From NCBI RefSeq assembly GCF_019511375.1, contig NZ_JAEUAO010000002.1:744001-808000 (forward strand): a DNA stretch of 64,000 nt, in the 5' to 3' direction. The translations under genes were made by a program, and so were the position numbers. The stretch's first letter is position 1; each line of letters starts with the position of its first letter. Under the pieces are notes generated by a model. It was not told the origin of the DNA and did not search any database. It worked only from the letters and a program-made list of their open reading frames with translations. Source of the stretch: Rhizobium herbae (GTDB lineage Bacteria; Pseudomonadota; Alphaproteobacteria; Rhizobiales; Rhizobiaceae). Positions 33,324-45,197 of this stretch are shown piece by piece.

Positions 33324-34075
33324 CAAAACCCCCGATCGGCGGAAACCGCACCGGGCGCAAGCTTGGCCAGAAGGTCAAGAAGGGCAAGCTGAAGGCGTCG
33401 TCGCGGCGTTGGATCGAGCGGCATATCAACGATCCCTACGTCCAGCGTGCCCAACTCGAAGGCTATCGCGCCCGCGCCGCGTTCAAGCTGCTCGAAATCG
33501 ACGAGAAGCACAAGATTCTCTCCGGCGCGCGGCGCATCATCGATCTCGGCGCCGCTCCCGGCAGCTGGTCTCAGATCGCCGCCAACGTGACACGGTCGAC
33601 CGACGCGGAGCCGAAGGTCGTCGCCATCGATTTTCTGGCGATGGATCCGCTGCCGGGTGTGCATATCTTCCAGCTCGATTTTCTCGACCCGACAGCACCG
33701 GACAAGATCATGGAGGCCCTGGGCGGCGCGCCGGACCTCGTTCTCTCCGACATGGCCGCGCCGACGACGGGCCACCGCCAGACCGACCATATCCGCACCA
33801 TGCATCTCTGCGAGGTCGCAGCGTATTTTGCCATCGACGTTCTGGCGCCGGGCGGCCATTTCCTGGCGAAGACCTTCCAGGGCGGAACCGAGCGCGAGCT
33901 CCTCAATCTCCTGAAGCAGAATTTCAAGCAGGTGGTCCATGTGAAGCCTGCCTCATCGCGGGCGGAATCGGTGGAAATGTTCCTGCTCGCCAAGGGTTTC
34001 AAGGGACGCAATGCGGACGGCGGAGCGAGAGTTCAAGACGTCTCGGAAGATCTCGACGAGGCGCCCGCGGAGTAG
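33320..34075 (+). CDS. rlmE: 23S rRNA (uridine-2552-2'-O)-methyltransferase
   Basis: 251 residues; FtsJ/RrmJ family. The S-adenosylmethionine motif is [15 protein letters not shown], and the K-D-K-E tetrad is represented by Lys near residue 58 ([11 protein letters not shown]), Asp in [11 protein letters not shown], Lys in [11 protein letters not shown] and Glu in [16 protein letters not shown]. It methylates U2552 of 23S rRNA during 50S maturation. An N-terminal basic extension (about 45 residues) is longer than in E. coli, as is usual in rhizobia. The ATG overlaps the ppx stop. Confidence 0.95.
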   Translation: MTKPPIGGNRTGRKLGQKVKKGKLKASSRRWIERHINDPYVQRAQLEGYRARAAFKLLEIDEKHKILSGARRIIDLGAAPGSWSQIAANVTRSTDAEPKVVAIDFLAMDPLPGVHIFQLDFLDPTAPDKIMEALGGAPDLVLSDMAAPTTGHRQTDHIRTMHLCEVAAYFAIDVLAPGGHFLAKTFQGGTERELLNLLKQNFKQVVHVKPASSRAESVEMFLLAKGFKGRNADGGARVQDVSEDLDEAPAE

Positions 34076-34079
34076 TGCC

Positions 34080-34463
34080 ATGCTTCTTTACGTGACTATC
34101 GGCTCCAACAATCTTGAGCGTGCACAGGTTTTCTACGATGCGGCCTTGGCTCCGCTCGGGCTGAAACGCCGCAAGCAGGACGATGTCGAGATCGGCTATG
34201 GCGCCGAAAACGATACCCGCTGCCGGCTGTGGGTCGTAACACCCCATGACCGCAATGCCGCAACGATCGGCAATGGTTCGATGGTGGCGCTCGACGCTGA
34301 GAGCCGGGCGGATGTCGACGCATTCTATAAGGCGGCACTGGCTCATGGCGGCACCGATGAGGGCGCGCCAGGCCTCAGACCTTTCCATGAGAATTTCTAC
34401 GCGGCCTATGTCCGCGATCCCGATGGCAACAAGCTCTCGGCGGTCTGTGAACGACCGGAATAG
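34080..34463 (+). CDS. VOC-family (glyoxalase/bleomycin resistance-like) protein
   Basis: 127 residues starting MLLYVTIGSNNLERAQVFYD, 4 bp after the rlmE stop. The paired beta-alpha-beta-beta-beta units, with AAYVRDPDGNKLSAV at the end, are those of the vicinal oxygen chelate fold. Metal-ligand positions cannot be fixed by eye. Function unknown; many members are lyases or dioxygenase-like enzymes. Confidence 0.88.
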   Translation: MLLYVTIGSNNLERAQVFYDAALAPLGLKRRKQDDVEIGYGAENDTRCRLWVVTPHDRNAATIGNGSMVALDAESRADVDAFYKAALAHGGTDEGAPGLRPFHENFYAAYVRDPDGNKLSAVCERPE

Positions 34464-34473
34464 GCATTCACCG

Positions 34474-35886
34474 CTATTTGACGGCAATCGTTTCCGTTTC
34501 CGGCTCCTGGTGCCTCCGGTGGCCGGAGACGGAGGCGCCGGCCGTCTTCGACATGCCGATCAGCGGGATGACTGCCGAAAGCGTAATGGCCGAGATCAGC
34601 ATGAAGGCGATCTGGAAATCCCTCAGTTCCAGGGTCGATCCGGTCAGCGTCGTCTCGATTTCGAGGATGGCTCCGGCGACGGCGACGCCGAAGGCAAGGC
34701 TCATCTGCTGCAAGACCGCGCTCATCGCGGTCGCTTTGCTGGCATCGGAATCTGGAATGTCGGCAAAGGAAAGCGCGTTGACGCTGGTGAAGAAGAACGA
34801 GCGCGCAAAGCCGCCCATGAGCAGGATGAACGCCATCACGGGGTAGGGCATCGCCGGGGTAAAGAGCCCGTTGATGAAGGTCAGCACCGTGCCGGTGACG
34901 CAGGCGACGATCAGCGTTGTCCGAAAACCGGCGAAGATCAGCACGCGCCTGGCAAAAAATTTCGTCGTCAGCGCGCCGATGGCGCCGACGAAGGTGATCA
35001 TGCCGGATTGGAACGGTGTCAGGCCGAAGCCGACCTGCAGCATCAGCGGCATCAGGAAAGGCACCGCGCCGACCGAGATGCGAAACAGTGTCCCGCCGAT
35101 CGCCGCGGCGCGGAAGGCGCTGTCCTTGAACAGGTTGAGGTCGAGCAGCGGCGCCGGATGCCGCCGCGCGTGGCGGACATAGAGAAAGCCGCAAGCAAGG
35201 CCGACGACAGCGGCCGCGGCACCGATCTGCGGCGGCAGCGCCGACAGGCTCATCACGGAAAGGCCGAACATGGTGCCGGCGGCGGCAATCGCACTGAGAA
35301 AGAAGCCCTTGATGTCGATCGGCGGCGGTGCGGCGCTGTTGATTGCCGGCAGGTAGATGCCCGACAGGATGTAGCCTGCGACGCCGACCGGTACGTTGAT
35401 GAGAAAGATCCAGTGCCAGGAAAAATAGGTGGTGATGAAACCGCCGAGCGGCGGTCCCGCCAGCGGGCCGACCAGGGCCGGGATTGTCAGCAGCGCCATG
35501 GCGCCGACCAGTTCGCTGCGCCGGGTGCTGCGAACCAGGACGAGGCGCGCGACCGGCGTCATCATCGCCCCGCCCATGCCCTGCAGGAAGCGTGCGAGAA
35601 CGAAGGCAAGGAGGCTGCCGGCGAAGGCACAGAAGATCGAACCGAGGATGAAGACGAGGATGGCCGCGCGAAACACCCGCTTTGCGCCGAACCGGTCGGC
35701 CATCCAGCCGCTCAAGGGAATGAAGATCGCCAGCGACACCATGTAGGAGGTCAGCGCGAGCTTCAGCGTGATCGGACCGACGCCGAGGTCATGGGCGATC
35801 GCGGGCAGCGAGGTCGCAATGACGGTGGAGTCCATCTGCTCCATGAACAGAGCGACGGCGAGGATCATCGGAACGATGCGATTCAT
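34474..35886 (-). CDS. MFS drug:H+ antiporter, DHA2 family
   Basis: 470 residues from the ATG at 35886 (MNRIVPMILAVALFMEQMDST). It has about 14 hydrophobic segments and the antiporter motif A GWMADRFGAKRVFRAA after the second helix, plus motif C-like GPLAGPPLGGFI. It is similar to EmrB/QacA-type exporters of toxic organic compounds. It is convergent with the VOC gene (10 bp apart). An upstream in-frame extension to 35964 lacks support. Confidence 0.9.
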   Translation of the reverse strand: MNRIVPMILAVALFMEQMDSTVIATSLPAIAHDLGVGPITLKLALTSYMVSLAIFIPLSGWMADRFGAKRVFRAAILVFILGSIFCAFAGSLLAFVLARFLQGMGGAMMTPVARLVLVRSTRRSELVGAMALLTIPALVGPLAGPPLGGFITTYFSWHWIFLINVPVGVAGYILSGIYLPAINSAAPPPIDIKGFFLSAIAAAGTMFGLSVMSLSALPPQIGAAAAVVGLACGFLYVRHARRHPAPLLDLNLFKDSAFRAAAIGGTLFRISVGAVPFLMPLMLQVGFGLTPFQSGMITFVGAIGALTTKFFARRVLIFAGFRTTLIVACVTGTVLTFINGLFTPAMPYPVMAFILLMGGFARSFFFTSVNALSFADIPDSDASKATAMSAVLQQMSLAFGVAVAGAILEIETTLTGSTLELRDFQIAFMLISAITLSAVIPLIGMSKTAGASVSGHRRHQEPETETIAVK

Positions 35887-36077
35887 GCAAGCGGCCTTGG
35901 ATGGGTACGGCTGAGCGGTCGGAACATAGTCGCTTTCGCGCAAAAATCCCGTTGCCGCGCTCAACTTGCGATCACATCCGTGTGAGGCCGTCCCACTTCC
36001 TCTGTCAAGACCCTAGATGTTGCCTTGCCGAATGGAGGCTGCGGCGCCCCAGTTCCGGTAACTGAGGGAGACCATTC

Positions 36078-37967
<1,890 letters not shown>

Positions 37968-37995
37968 GAATAGCCTGAGGCGCTACAAGACTTGG

Positions 37996-38025
37996 AAAGC
38001 GGCGGAGATGTCTTCGCCGCTTTTT
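37996..38025 (+). terminator. Rho-independent terminator of guaB
   Basis: AAAGCGGCG (37996-38004) and CGCCGCTTT (38015-38023) form a 9-bp stem, ending in TTTTTCTTT. It separates guaB from the convergent ltrA gene. Confidence 0.8.
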
Positions 38026-38035
38026 CTTTAGACTA

Positions 38036-39298
38036 TCAGGATTCGAGCACTTGCCGGAGAGCCTTGGTACCATAGTGATGTCCCTTGATTTCGTAGCCGG
38101 CCACGGGAACCATCGGGGCAAGCATCAGAATGATGAGGCAGAAGGCCATGCCGATGCCAACGGCCGCACCGATGACGGCAAGGACGACAATCGCGGCCGT
38201 TCCGGCCATTAGCAGGAGATAGAAGCTCTCCATGCTGCGCAGCAGATATACATAGAGAGCGAAGATCAGCGCGACATAGGCAAAGACGGGAACGGCAACC
38301 GTGAGCACCGTAGCAACGGCACCGATATGCGCCTTGTGTTCGATATAATAGGCGGCGACATGTAGCCCCGCTCCGGTCGCGGCGATGGCCGCGAAGACCA
38401 GGATGTGGCCATAACCCCAGACGAGAGACCTTTGCCGGTGGTGATGAAGCACCTGTCCGGACGGCAGCAGAAAGTATAGCCACCACATGCCGAAGGTAAG
38501 GCCTGTGCCGGCAACGCAGATGAGGATCGCGTCGATGCTCCAGCCCTGCGCCTCGACAATGGCAGAGATCAAAGCGACCGTGCCGACGACGCCTTCGCCA
38601 AGCGCGATCATCGCCAGCAGGCCATGGCGCTCGGCTATATGATGCGCATGCCATGGCGTGCCGCCGGCCTTGCGCTCGGCGAGCACCGGACCCGTCAACT
38701 CGACCAGAATGAGCGCGCCGGAGCACATCATTGTCGGAAGCAGCGGCATGTTGATGAAGATCAGGGCGATCCAGCCGATCTGCGCCACGAAAATCGTCGA
38801 TGCATAGGCGAAGCAGGCTGCCCGCCCCTCCGGATATTGCCGGGCGGCGCGCAGCCATTGGAAGATCATCGCCACGCGCATGACGACATAGCCAAGCACC
38901 ATGATGCCGTTATCGACATATGCTCCGTGGTCGAGCGACGCGAACAAGCGCGGCAGGCTGAGGGCAAGGATGAGCACGCCGACCATCTGCACCATGGTCG
39001 TTACGCGATAGATCCAGTCGTCCGTGTCGAACGCCGAGGCGAACCAGGAAAAATTCACCCAGGCCCAGCAGGTGGCGAACATCGCGAAGCTGAAGCCCAG
39101 AAGCCCGGCAGCGTAGTGTCCCTCGGCAAGCAGGTGGGCAAGTTGCGATGCGGCCAGCCCAAAGGCGATGACGAAGGTGAGGTCGAACAGAAGCTCCAGC
39201 GGCGTTGCGACCCGATGATGCTCGTGCGGATCGCGCCCGCTCATCGAGGACAGGTGATGGGTGGGCAGGGGGCTGGTCGGCGTGTGCTGTTCGGACAT
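38036..39298 (-). CDS. ltrA: Low temperature requirement protein A (LtrA) family membrane protein
   Basis: 420 residues with about 11 membrane segments. The family hallmarks are RVATPLELLFDLTFVIAFG near the N terminus, WAWVNFSWFASAFDTDDW, and HHIAERHGLLAMIALGEGVV in the centre. LtrA was named for cold growth in Listeria; its biochemical role is unknown. The N terminus is His/Pro-rich and cytoplasmic. It stands between convergent guaB and a divergent MAPEG gene. Confidence 0.9.
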   Translation of the reverse strand: MSEQHTPTSPLPTHHLSSMSGRDPHEHHRVATPLELLFDLTFVIAFGLAASQLAHLLAEGHYAAGLLGFSFAMFATCWAWVNFSWFASAFDTDDWIYRVTTMVQMVGVLILALSLPRLFASLDHGAYVDNGIMVLGYVVMRVAMIFQWLRAARQYPEGRAACFAYASTIFVAQIGWIALIFINMPLLPTMMCSGALILVELTGPVLAERKAGGTPWHAHHIAERHGLLAMIALGEGVVGTVALISAIVEAQGWSIDAILICVAGTGLTFGMWWLYFLLPSGQVLHHHRQRSLVWGYGHILVFAAIAATGAGLHVAAYYIEHKAHIGAVATVLTVAVPVFAYVALIFALYVYLLRSMESFYLLLMAGTAAIVVLAVIGAAVGIGMAFCLIILMLAPMVPVAGYEIKGHHYGTKALRQVLES

Positions 39299-39459
39299 GC
39301 GATGCTTTCTGCTATGGCCTCGGCAGGCCGGGGTTTCGAACCTTCGTCATTCGCAAAAGAAGTGTCAAGCAAGGCGCTTGAGACGGCGGCGATCCGTCCT
39401 CATATGGACTTCCGGCTGGCTAGCTGTACATATCGATGGCTCAATTCGACGGAGTGCCC

Positions 39460-39879
39460 ATGCCCACATCGACTGCGATCTTCTGGCCGGTCATCGCACA
39501 GGTCGCGCTCATCCATGCCGTCTATTTCCTGATGCTGAAGCGCCGGATGCGGGCCGTCCGCGCCGGCCTGGCCCGGGCGCAGGATTACTGGGTGCCGGCG
39601 ATCGAACCAGCCCCGAGCGCCACGGCCGCGCGCAGCCTGATCAACCAGTTCGAACTGCCGGTGCTGTTCTTCCTTGTCTGCATCCTGCTTTATCTGACCG
39701 CCGGCGTGAACCATGCAGTTCTTGCCCTTGCCTGGCTCTTTGTCCTCAGCCGCTTTGCCCACGCCTATGTGCATGTGACGTCGAACCGGCTAAAGCTGCG
39801 CCAGCGTTTCTTCGTCACCGGCTTCGTCTTGAATGCCGTGCTCTGGGTATTGTTCGCGGCGCATATCGCCGGCGTTTGA
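39460..39879 (+). CDS. MAPEG-family membrane protein
   Basis: 139 residues from ATG at 39460, which has GGAG upstream; an ATG at 39436 without binding site is the alternative. Four membrane segments and the signature RFAHAYVHVTSNRLKLRQRF match bacterial MAPEG proteins (membrane-associated eicosanoid/glutathione metabolism superfamily). Bacterial members are largely uncharacterised. It is divergent from ltrA by 161 bp. Confidence 0.88.
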   Translation: MPTSTAIFWPVIAQVALIHAVYFLMLKRRMRAVRAGLARAQDYWVPAIEPAPSATAARSLINQFELPVLFFLVCILLYLTAGVNHAVLALAWLFVLSRFAHAYVHVTSNRLKLRQRFFVTGFVLNAVLWVLFAAHIAGV

Positions 39880-40101
39880 TCCTTGGCCTGTCAAATTCTG
39901 TTGCATTGCGTGCACCCGGAAGCTGCACTATCATCCGCCACGAACAGCGCGCAACCAAAACCACAAGTCTTTGAATTGAATTGAGCATTTTCCCTCTCAG
40001 CGCTTTTCCGCATTACGAAAACTTAATCTGTGAAACGGAACGAGACATCCCGCCCGGGCGTTGCCTGTTCGCAATCGCAGCATTCCAGAGGTAAGTATCC
40101 G

Positions 40102-41232
40102 GTGAGCACCATTCCGACAGAAAAAACCGTGCTGGTATTTCAGGGCGGCGGCGCTCTCGGCGCCTATCAGGCCGGCGCGTACGAGGCGCTGCACGAGGCC
40201 GGTATCCGGCCCGATTGGCTTGCCGGCATCTCGATCGGTTCAATCAATTCGGCGATCATTGCCGGAAGCCCGGTCAACCGCCGTGTCGACAATCTGCGCA
40301 CCTTCTGGCATCGCGTTTCCTCCGGTCTTTCCGGCCATTTTCTCGGAAACGGCGATGTGATGCGCAAGTGGTTCAACGAATCCTCCGCCTTTTTGGGCTC
40401 GCTGACCGGCGTTCCCGGTTTCTTCAAGCCGCGCGCTTTCACGCCCTGGAATATTCCGGGCGATCCGCTGGCGGCCATCAGCCTCTACGACACGGCACCG
40501 CTTGCGGAAACGCTTGCCGAACTCGTCGATTTCGACCTGATCAATTCCGGCGCCATCCGTCTCAGCCTCGGTGCCGTCGATGTCGTGAGCGGCAACTTCA
40601 ACTATTTCGACAATAATCACTGCGCCTTTTCGGCGAAGCACATAGCAGCCTCCGGCGCCTTGCCTCCGGGGTTCGCGCCGGTCGAAATCGACGGCCGGTA
40701 TTATTGGGACGGCGGCATCGTTTCCAACACGCCGTTGCAGCGGATTCTTTCAGGCCCTGAGCTGGAAAGCGATCTCTGCATCTTCCAGGTCGACCTGTTC
40801 AGCGCCAGGGGCCAGTTGCCGAAGGATCTGTTCGACGTTCAGGCGCGCGAGAAGGAAATCCGCTATTCTAGCCGCACGCGCTTGAACACCGACCAGTTCC
40901 GCAAGCTGCAAGGCATCCGCATGGCTGCCAAGCGGCTGATGGAAAAGCTGCCGGACGAACTGAAGGACGATCCCGATGCGCAGTTCCTGGAAAGGATCGG
41001 CAATGATTGCGCCGTCACGTTGGTGCACCTGATTTATCGCCACGCCGCCTATGAAAGCCAGTCCAAGGACTACGAGTTTTCCCGCCTGTCGGTGGAGGAG
41101 CACTGGAAGGCCGGGCATGACGATGTGGTCGAGACGCTGAACCACCCGGATTGGCAGAAACGCACTCGCCCAAGAAATGGAATCCGTGTCTTTGACCTTG
41201 CCGAACAACGGCAGCGCAGGAGCAAACCATGA
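40102..41232 (+). CDS. Patatin-like phospholipase/esterase
   Basis: 376 residues from the GTG at 40102, which has AGAGG upstream; an earlier GTG at 40030 lacks a binding site. The Ser-Asp dyad is visible: oxyanion loop [10 protein letters not shown], nucleophile Ser44 in GISIGS and Asp203 in WDGG. Patatin-type hydrolases cleave acyl esters; here the next genes handle acetoacetate and 3-hydroxybutyrate, so a role in intracellular polyhydroxybutyrate or lipid turnover is likely but inferred. Its stop overlaps the adc start by 4 nt. Confidence 0.9.
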   Translation: MSTIPTEKTVLVFQGGGALGAYQAGAYEALHEAGIRPDWLAGISIGSINSAIIAGSPVNRRVDNLRTFWHRVSSGLSGHFLGNGDVMRKWFNESSAFLGSLTGVPGFFKPRAFTPWNIPGDPLAAISLYDTAPLAETLAELVDFDLINSGAIRLSLGAVDVVSGNFNYFDNNHCAFSAKHIAASGALPPGFAPVEIDGRYYWDGGIVSNTPLQRILSGPELESDLCIFQVDLFSARGQLPKDLFDVQAREKEIRYSSRTRLNTDQFRKLQGIRMAAKRLMEKLPDELKDDPDAQFLERIGNDCAVTLVHLIYRHAAYESQSKDYEFSRLSVEEHWKAGHDDVVETLNHPDWQKRTRPRNGIRVFDLAEQRQRRSKP

Positions 41233-41969
41233 AGATCGAAGATGTGGTCCGCAATGCCTTCGCGATGCCGCTGACCAGCCCGTCCTATCCGCCGGGGCCC
41301 TACCGCTTCGTCAATCGCGAATACATGATCATTACCTACCGCACCGATCCGCAGGCTCTGCGCCGCGTAGTGCCGGAGCCGCTGCAATTCGATGAGCCGC
41401 TGGTGAAATACGAGTTCATCCGCATGCCCGATTCGACCGGATTCGGCGACTACACCGAGTCCGGCCAGGTCATCCCGGTCACGTATCAGGGTGTGCATGG
41501 CGGCTATGTCCACTCCATGTACCTCAACGACGACGCGCCGATCGCCGGCGGCCGCGAGATCTGGGGTTTTCCGAAGAAACTCGCCGAACCCTCGCTGGCA
41601 TCGGTCAAGGATGCACTGGTCGGCACGCTCGACTATGGCGGCCAGCGGGTGGCCACGGCGACGATGGGCTTCAAGCACCGCACGCTCGACGCGGCGAAGG
41701 TTCTGGAGACGCTGAAGCAGCCGAATTTCATGCTGAAGATCATGCCGCATGTCGATTGCACGCCGCGCATCTGCGAGCTGGTTCGATACTATCTCGAAGA
41801 CGTGACAGTGAAGGGCGCATGGGAAGGGCCGGGCGCGCTGGCGCTGTTTCCGCATGCGCTGGCGCCGGTTGCCGATCTGCCGGTGCTTGAAGTCAGATCC
41901 GCCGTCCATATTCTTTCGGACCTGACGCTGGGACTCGGCGAAGTGGTCCATGATTATCTTGCAAAATAG
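41229..41969 (+). CDS. adc: Acetoacetate decarboxylase
   Basis: 246 residues, family length. The Schiff-base Lys lies in [14 protein letters not shown]. It converts acetoacetate to acetone and CO2 in the cytoplasm. Translationally coupled with the patatin gene (ATGA) and followed 12 bp later by bdhA, which makes acetoacetate from 3-hydroxybutyrate. The three genes form one operon for ketone-body/PHB-derived carbon. Confidence 0.92.
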   Translation: MKIEDVVRNAFAMPLTSPSYPPGPYRFVNREYMIITYRTDPQALRRVVPEPLQFDEPLVKYEFIRMPDSTGFGDYTESGQVIPVTYQGVHGGYVHSMYLNDDAPIAGGREIWGFPKKLAEPSLASVKDALVGTLDYGGQRVATATMGFKHRTLDAAKVLETLKQPNFMLKIMPHVDCTPRICELVRYYLEDVTVKGAWEGPGALALFPHALAPVADLPVLEVRSAVHILSDLTLGLGEVVHDYLAK

Positions 41970-41981
41970 GGAGTTAAGTCC

Positions 41982-42764
41982 ATGAAGCTCAAAGACAAGG
42001 TCTGCATCGTCACCGGCTCTGCCAGCGGCATCGGCCTGGCGATCGCCAAAAAATACGTGTCGGAAGGCGCCAAGGTCGTCATCGCCGATCTGAAGCTCGA
42101 GGCGGCCGAGGCGACGGCGAAAGATCTGACGGCGGCAGGACCGGGCGAGGCGATCGGCCTTGCGATGGACGTGACCAGCGAGGAAGCCGTCAATTCCGGC
42201 GTCGCTGCGGTCGTCGAAAGATGGGGCAGGGTGGATGTGCTGGTTTCCAATGCCGGCATCCAGATCGTCAACAAGATCGAGGACTATGCATTTTCCGACT
42301 GGAAGAAGATGCTTGCCATCCATCTCGACGGCGCCTTCCTCACCACCAAGGCCTGCATTCCGCACATGAAGGCGCAGAAGGGCGGCGCGATCATCTATAT
42401 GGGCTCGGTGCATTCGCACGAGGCTTCGCCGCTGAAGTCGGCATATGTCACGGCCAAGCACGGCCTGCTCGGTCTTGCCCGCGTGGTCGCCAAGGAAGGC
42501 GGACCGGACGGCGTGCGCGCCAATGTCATCTGCCCCGGCTTCGTCAAGACGCCCCTCGTCGAGAAGCAGATCCCGGAACAGGCCCAGAGGCTCGGGATGT
42601 CCGAGGAGGAGGTCGTCAAGAAGATGATGCTCGGCGGCACCGTCGATACGCAATTCACCACGGTCGATGACGTGGCAGAAGTCGCGCTTCTGTTTGCCGG
42701 TTTCGAGACCAATGCGCTGACCGGCCAGTCGCTCGTCGTCAGCCACGGCTGGTACATGCAGTAA
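41982..42764 (+). CDS. bdhA: D-3-hydroxybutyrate dehydrogenase
   Basis: 260 residues, short-chain dehydrogenase. NAD-binding motif [15 protein letters not shown] motif SNAGIQ, catalytic Ser in GSVHSHEAS and the YxxxK pair in [10 protein letters not shown]. The C-terminal [15 protein letters not shown] is typical of 3-hydroxybutyrate dehydrogenases. It oxidises D-3-hydroxybutyrate to acetoacetate with NAD. GGGAG precedes the start. Last gene of the patatin-adc-bdhA operon, before a terminator. Confidence 0.95.
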   Translation: MKLKDKVCIVTGSASGIGLAIAKKYVSEGAKVVIADLKLEAAEATAKDLTAAGPGEAIGLAMDVTSEEAVNSGVAAVVERWGRVDVLVSNAGIQIVNKIEDYAFSDWKKMLAIHLDGAFLTTKACIPHMKAQKGGAIIYMGSVHSHEASPLKSAYVTAKHGLLGLARVVAKEGGPDGVRANVICPGFVKTPLVEKQIPEQAQRLGMSEEEVVKKMMLGGTVDTQFTTVDDVAEVALLFAGFETNALTGQSLVVSHGWYMQ

Positions 42765-42774
42765 GACCAGCGGG

Positions 42775-42807
42775 CCGGAAGCGCGGGCCCTGCCACGCTT
42801 CCGGTTT
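42775..42807 (+). terminator. Terminator after bdhA
   Basis: CCGGAAGCG (42775-42783) pairs with CGCTTCCGG (42796-42804), followed by TTTGTC. The T-run is short. Confidence 0.6.
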
Positions 42808-42821
42808 GTCGCGGTTCTGAA

Positions 42822-42932
42822 GGAAAGATTGCGGCTCATTTCAGCTGGGATAAGCTCGAAAATATAGACGCTATCTTCGAACACATGGAAAAGGGCGCGA
42901 TCGACGGGCGTATCGTCCTAAATCTGAGCTAG
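42822..42932 (+). pseudogene. Remnant: C-terminal tail of a zinc-type alcohol dehydrogenase/quinone reductase
   Basis: An open 36-codon stretch ending in TAG reads GKIAAHFSWDKLENIDAIFE then HMEKGAIDGRIVLNLS. This matches the closing pattern of MDR-superfamily dehydrogenases (helix with EAFEHMEKG, then GKIVL). There is no start codon or Rossmann domain, so only the 3' end of the gene survives. Confidence 0.55.
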
Positions 42933-43040
42933 TCTCTTGCCGCGGTCAATCACTTTCGCGTCAATCCACTCCCCATGACCTTGACCCCTGAACAGATGAC
43001 ACAGTTTTCTTGTCATCGGTTCAACCATGAGGAGGACATC

Positions 43041-43916
43041 ATGGAAACGCCCGTCATCACCCAGGCGATGATCAACGCCTATGACGAATACACGCATCTC
43101 ACCCTCGACAGACGATCGTTCATGCAGAAGCTGACGGTGCTGACAGGATCGGCGGCGAGTGCGGCCGCGATCGCGCCCTTGTTGGCCGCCAACAGCGCAC
43201 AGGCGGAAATCGTTCCCGAGGCGGATCCTCGTGTGAAGGGCGAGGATATTACCTATCCGGGCACCGGCGGCGACATGAAGGGCTATCTCGTGCAGCCGGC
43301 CGATGCGTCAGGCAAGCTCCCCGCCGTCATCGTCATCCATGAGAACCGTGGGCTCAATCGGCATATCCGCGATGTCGCCCGCCGCGTGGCGCTGGAGGGT
43401 TTCGTTGCTCTCGCACCGGATTTCCTCTCGCCCGCCGGCGGCACGCCTTCGGACGAGGACAAGGCGCGCGAAATGATCAGCGCGCTGGACGGCAAGCAGA
43501 CGGTCGACAATGCCGTGGCAAGCGTGGCCTTCCTGCAGGGCAATGACACAACGACCGGAAAGGTGGGGGCGATCGGCTTCTGCTGGGGCGGCGGCATTGT
43601 CAACAAGCTGGCCGTTGCGTCGCCCGATCTGAAGGCCGGTGTCGCCTATTACGGTGCCCAGCCGCCGGCCGAGGACGTGCCGAAGATCAAGGCCGCGCTG
43701 CTCTTGCACTATGCCGGGCTGGACGAGCGCACCAATGCGGGCATCGAAGCCTACAAGAAGACCCTGACCGACAGCGGCAAGGATTTCACGATCCACATCT
43801 ACGACGGCGTCAATCATGCCTTCAACAACGACACCTCGGCTGCCCGCTATGACAAGAAAGCTGCCGATCTCGCCTGGGGCCGGACGGTCGAGTTTTTGAA
43901 GGCGAAGCTGGCCTGA
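43041..43916 (+). CDS. Dienelactone hydrolase-family protein with Arg-Arg signal
   Basis: 291 residues from ATG at 43041, preceded by GAGGAGG. The N terminus contains LDRRSFMQKLTVLTGSAASA, a twin-arginine signal, and cleavage is likely after SAQA, so it is exported. The alpha/beta hydrolase triad is Cys in GFCWGGG, Asp in AGLDERTN and His in GVNHAFNN. Dienelactone hydrolases open carboxymethylenebutenolide rings; exported homologues have unknown substrates. Confidence 0.9.
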   Translation: METPVITQAMINAYDEYTHLTLDRRSFMQKLTVLTGSAASAAAIAPLLAANSAQAEIVPEADPRVKGEDITYPGTGGDMKGYLVQPADASGKLPAVIVIHENRGLNRHIRDVARRVALEGFVALAPDFLSPAGGTPSDEDKAREMISALDGKQTVDNAVASVAFLQGNDTTTGKVGAIGFCWGGGIVNKLAVASPDLKAGVAYYGAQPPAEDVPKIKAALLLHYAGLDERTNAGIEAYKKTLTDSGKDFTIHIYDGVNHAFNNDTSAARYDKKAADLAWGRTVEFLKAKLA

Positions 43917-44246
43917 CGGGTTGCAGGCCTCCCCCCGGCGCTCTTGTAGTCGAATCCGGGTTTTGAAAGGCTGTTGCTCAGCTTGGTGGAAGGCCCAATC
44001 AAGCAGGGCGGTTAAGGCCACTGCCGGGATGGAATGATTTGCCCAAAAATGGTCAGCGGCGCCATCTTTGGTGACGCTTCGGATTGGAGTATATGATCCA
44101 CGTCAACCCTTGGTGGCGTGGCTAAATGACCAACCTATATTGCATCAGGCATTTTACGGCCGCTGTTTAGGGCCGGATATCAATATTGGGGAATACAAAG
44201 CGGCCGCGCTTCGAAAGAAGCGCGGCGCTTTTGGTTGTAGCGTTGC
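43917..44246. other. Non-coding gap between convergent genes
   Basis: 330 bp without a convincing gene. It ends with a strong hairpin at 44203-44226 and otherwise holds AT-richer sequence without recognisable sites. Confidence 0.5.
44203..44232 (+). terminator. Rho-independent terminator
   Basis: GCCGCGCTTC and GAAGCGCGGC with a GAAA loop form a 10-bp stem, followed by GCTTTT. It lies between the dienelactone hydrolase gene and the convergent LysR gene and may serve both. Confidence 0.75.
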
Positions 44247-45197
44247 TTACCAGCCCGGGAGCATATGGCTCTGGCGCAGCCGCGGGTAGCGCGGGAAGTT
44301 CTTCATGTCGCCATCCAGATCATCGGTTGCTGTCGTCGGTGTGATGTTGTCGAGACAGGCGGTGATGTGATTGGTGATCGCATTCGACAGCGACGGTGAC
44401 AGGCCGGGCCGCTTCATGATGCCGATCTGTACCGGCGCCAGCGCCGGGAAGCCGTCGGCCTGGGTCAGCACTTTCATGCCGGTGCGCAGCGCCGATTCCG
44501 GCAGTACCGATACCGCCATGCCGGCGAGCACCGCCGCCGCGACGACGGTCGACGACCAACTGGTGAACAGGATGTTGTATTCCTTGCCGGTCGCATCAAG
44601 CGCCGAGCAGGCGGCCTGCCGCCACAGGCAATCGCGTTTGCCCACGGCGAGCGGCACCGGCGCGTTTTCCGGCAGCGGGTGGTTGATGGAGCTTACCCAG
44701 CAGAGCGGCTCGGTGCGCACCACATCCGAGGCGCGGGCGCGCGGGTTGTGCGTGACGAGCGCGATATCGAGATCCCCCTTGGCCATCTTCTCGGCTAGGT
44801 CCACCGAGGGCTCGCAGACGATGAAGAGTTCGACGTTCGGATGGGTCTTGGCGAAGCGGACGATGATCTCCGGCATGTAGCGGTCGGCGTAGTCGTCGGG
44901 CGTGCCGATCCGCAGAGTCCCTTCCAGCCGGTTATCGTCGAACGAGGCGATCGCCTCGTTGTTGAGACGAATCATCCGCCGCGCGAAGTTCAGGAGGCGA
45001 TCGCCCTCCGTCGTCAGCCGGTTGCCGCGGCCGTCCTTCGCAAAGAGCTGCTTACCAATGCGTTCCTCCAGCCGGCGCATCTGCATCGAGACGGCAGACT
45101 GGGTCTTGAAGACCCGGTCGGCCGCCTTGGTGAAGCTGCCGGTATCCGCAATGGCAACAAAAGTCTGAAGCTGGTCGATATCGAGTGGTGCGGACAT
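44247..45197 (-). CDS. LysR-family transcriptional regulator next to a DUF1127 gene
   Basis: 316 residues from the ATG at 45197, which has GGGAG upstream; a GTG two codons earlier is possible. The winged helix-turn-helix is at residues 5-65 (LDIDQLQTFVAIADTGSFTK, then TQSAVSMQMRRLEERIG). The effector domain covers about 90-290. It diverges from a DUF1127 gene over 226 bp, a pairing common in rhizobia, and probably regulates it. Confidence 0.9.
   Translation of the reverse strand: MSAPLDIDQLQTFVAIADTGSFTKAADRVFKTQSAVSMQMRRLEERIGKQLFAKDGRGNRLTTEGDRLLNFARRMIRLNNEAIASFDDNRLEGTLRIGTPDDYADRYMPEIIVRFAKTHPNVELFIVCEPSVDLAEKMAKGDLDIALVTHNPRARASDVVRTEPLCWVSSINHPLPENAPVPLAVGKRDCLWRQAACSALDATGKEYNILFTSWSSTVVAAAVLAGMAVSVLPESALRTGMKVLTQADGFPALAPVQIGIMKRPGLSPSLSNAITNHITACLDNITPTTATDDLDGDMKNFPRYPRLRQSHMLPGW

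Noticed and set aside
34246-35985. 579-codon plus-strand frame opposite the MFS transporter
   Set aside because: Composition (Gln/Arg/Asp/His rich, no domain) is that of an antisense shadow; the MFS frame on the other strand has a full set of membrane helices.
41070-42884. 604-codon minus-strand frame opposite adc and bdhA
   Set aside because: It covers two well-recognised enzymes on the plus strand and has no recognisable protein features.
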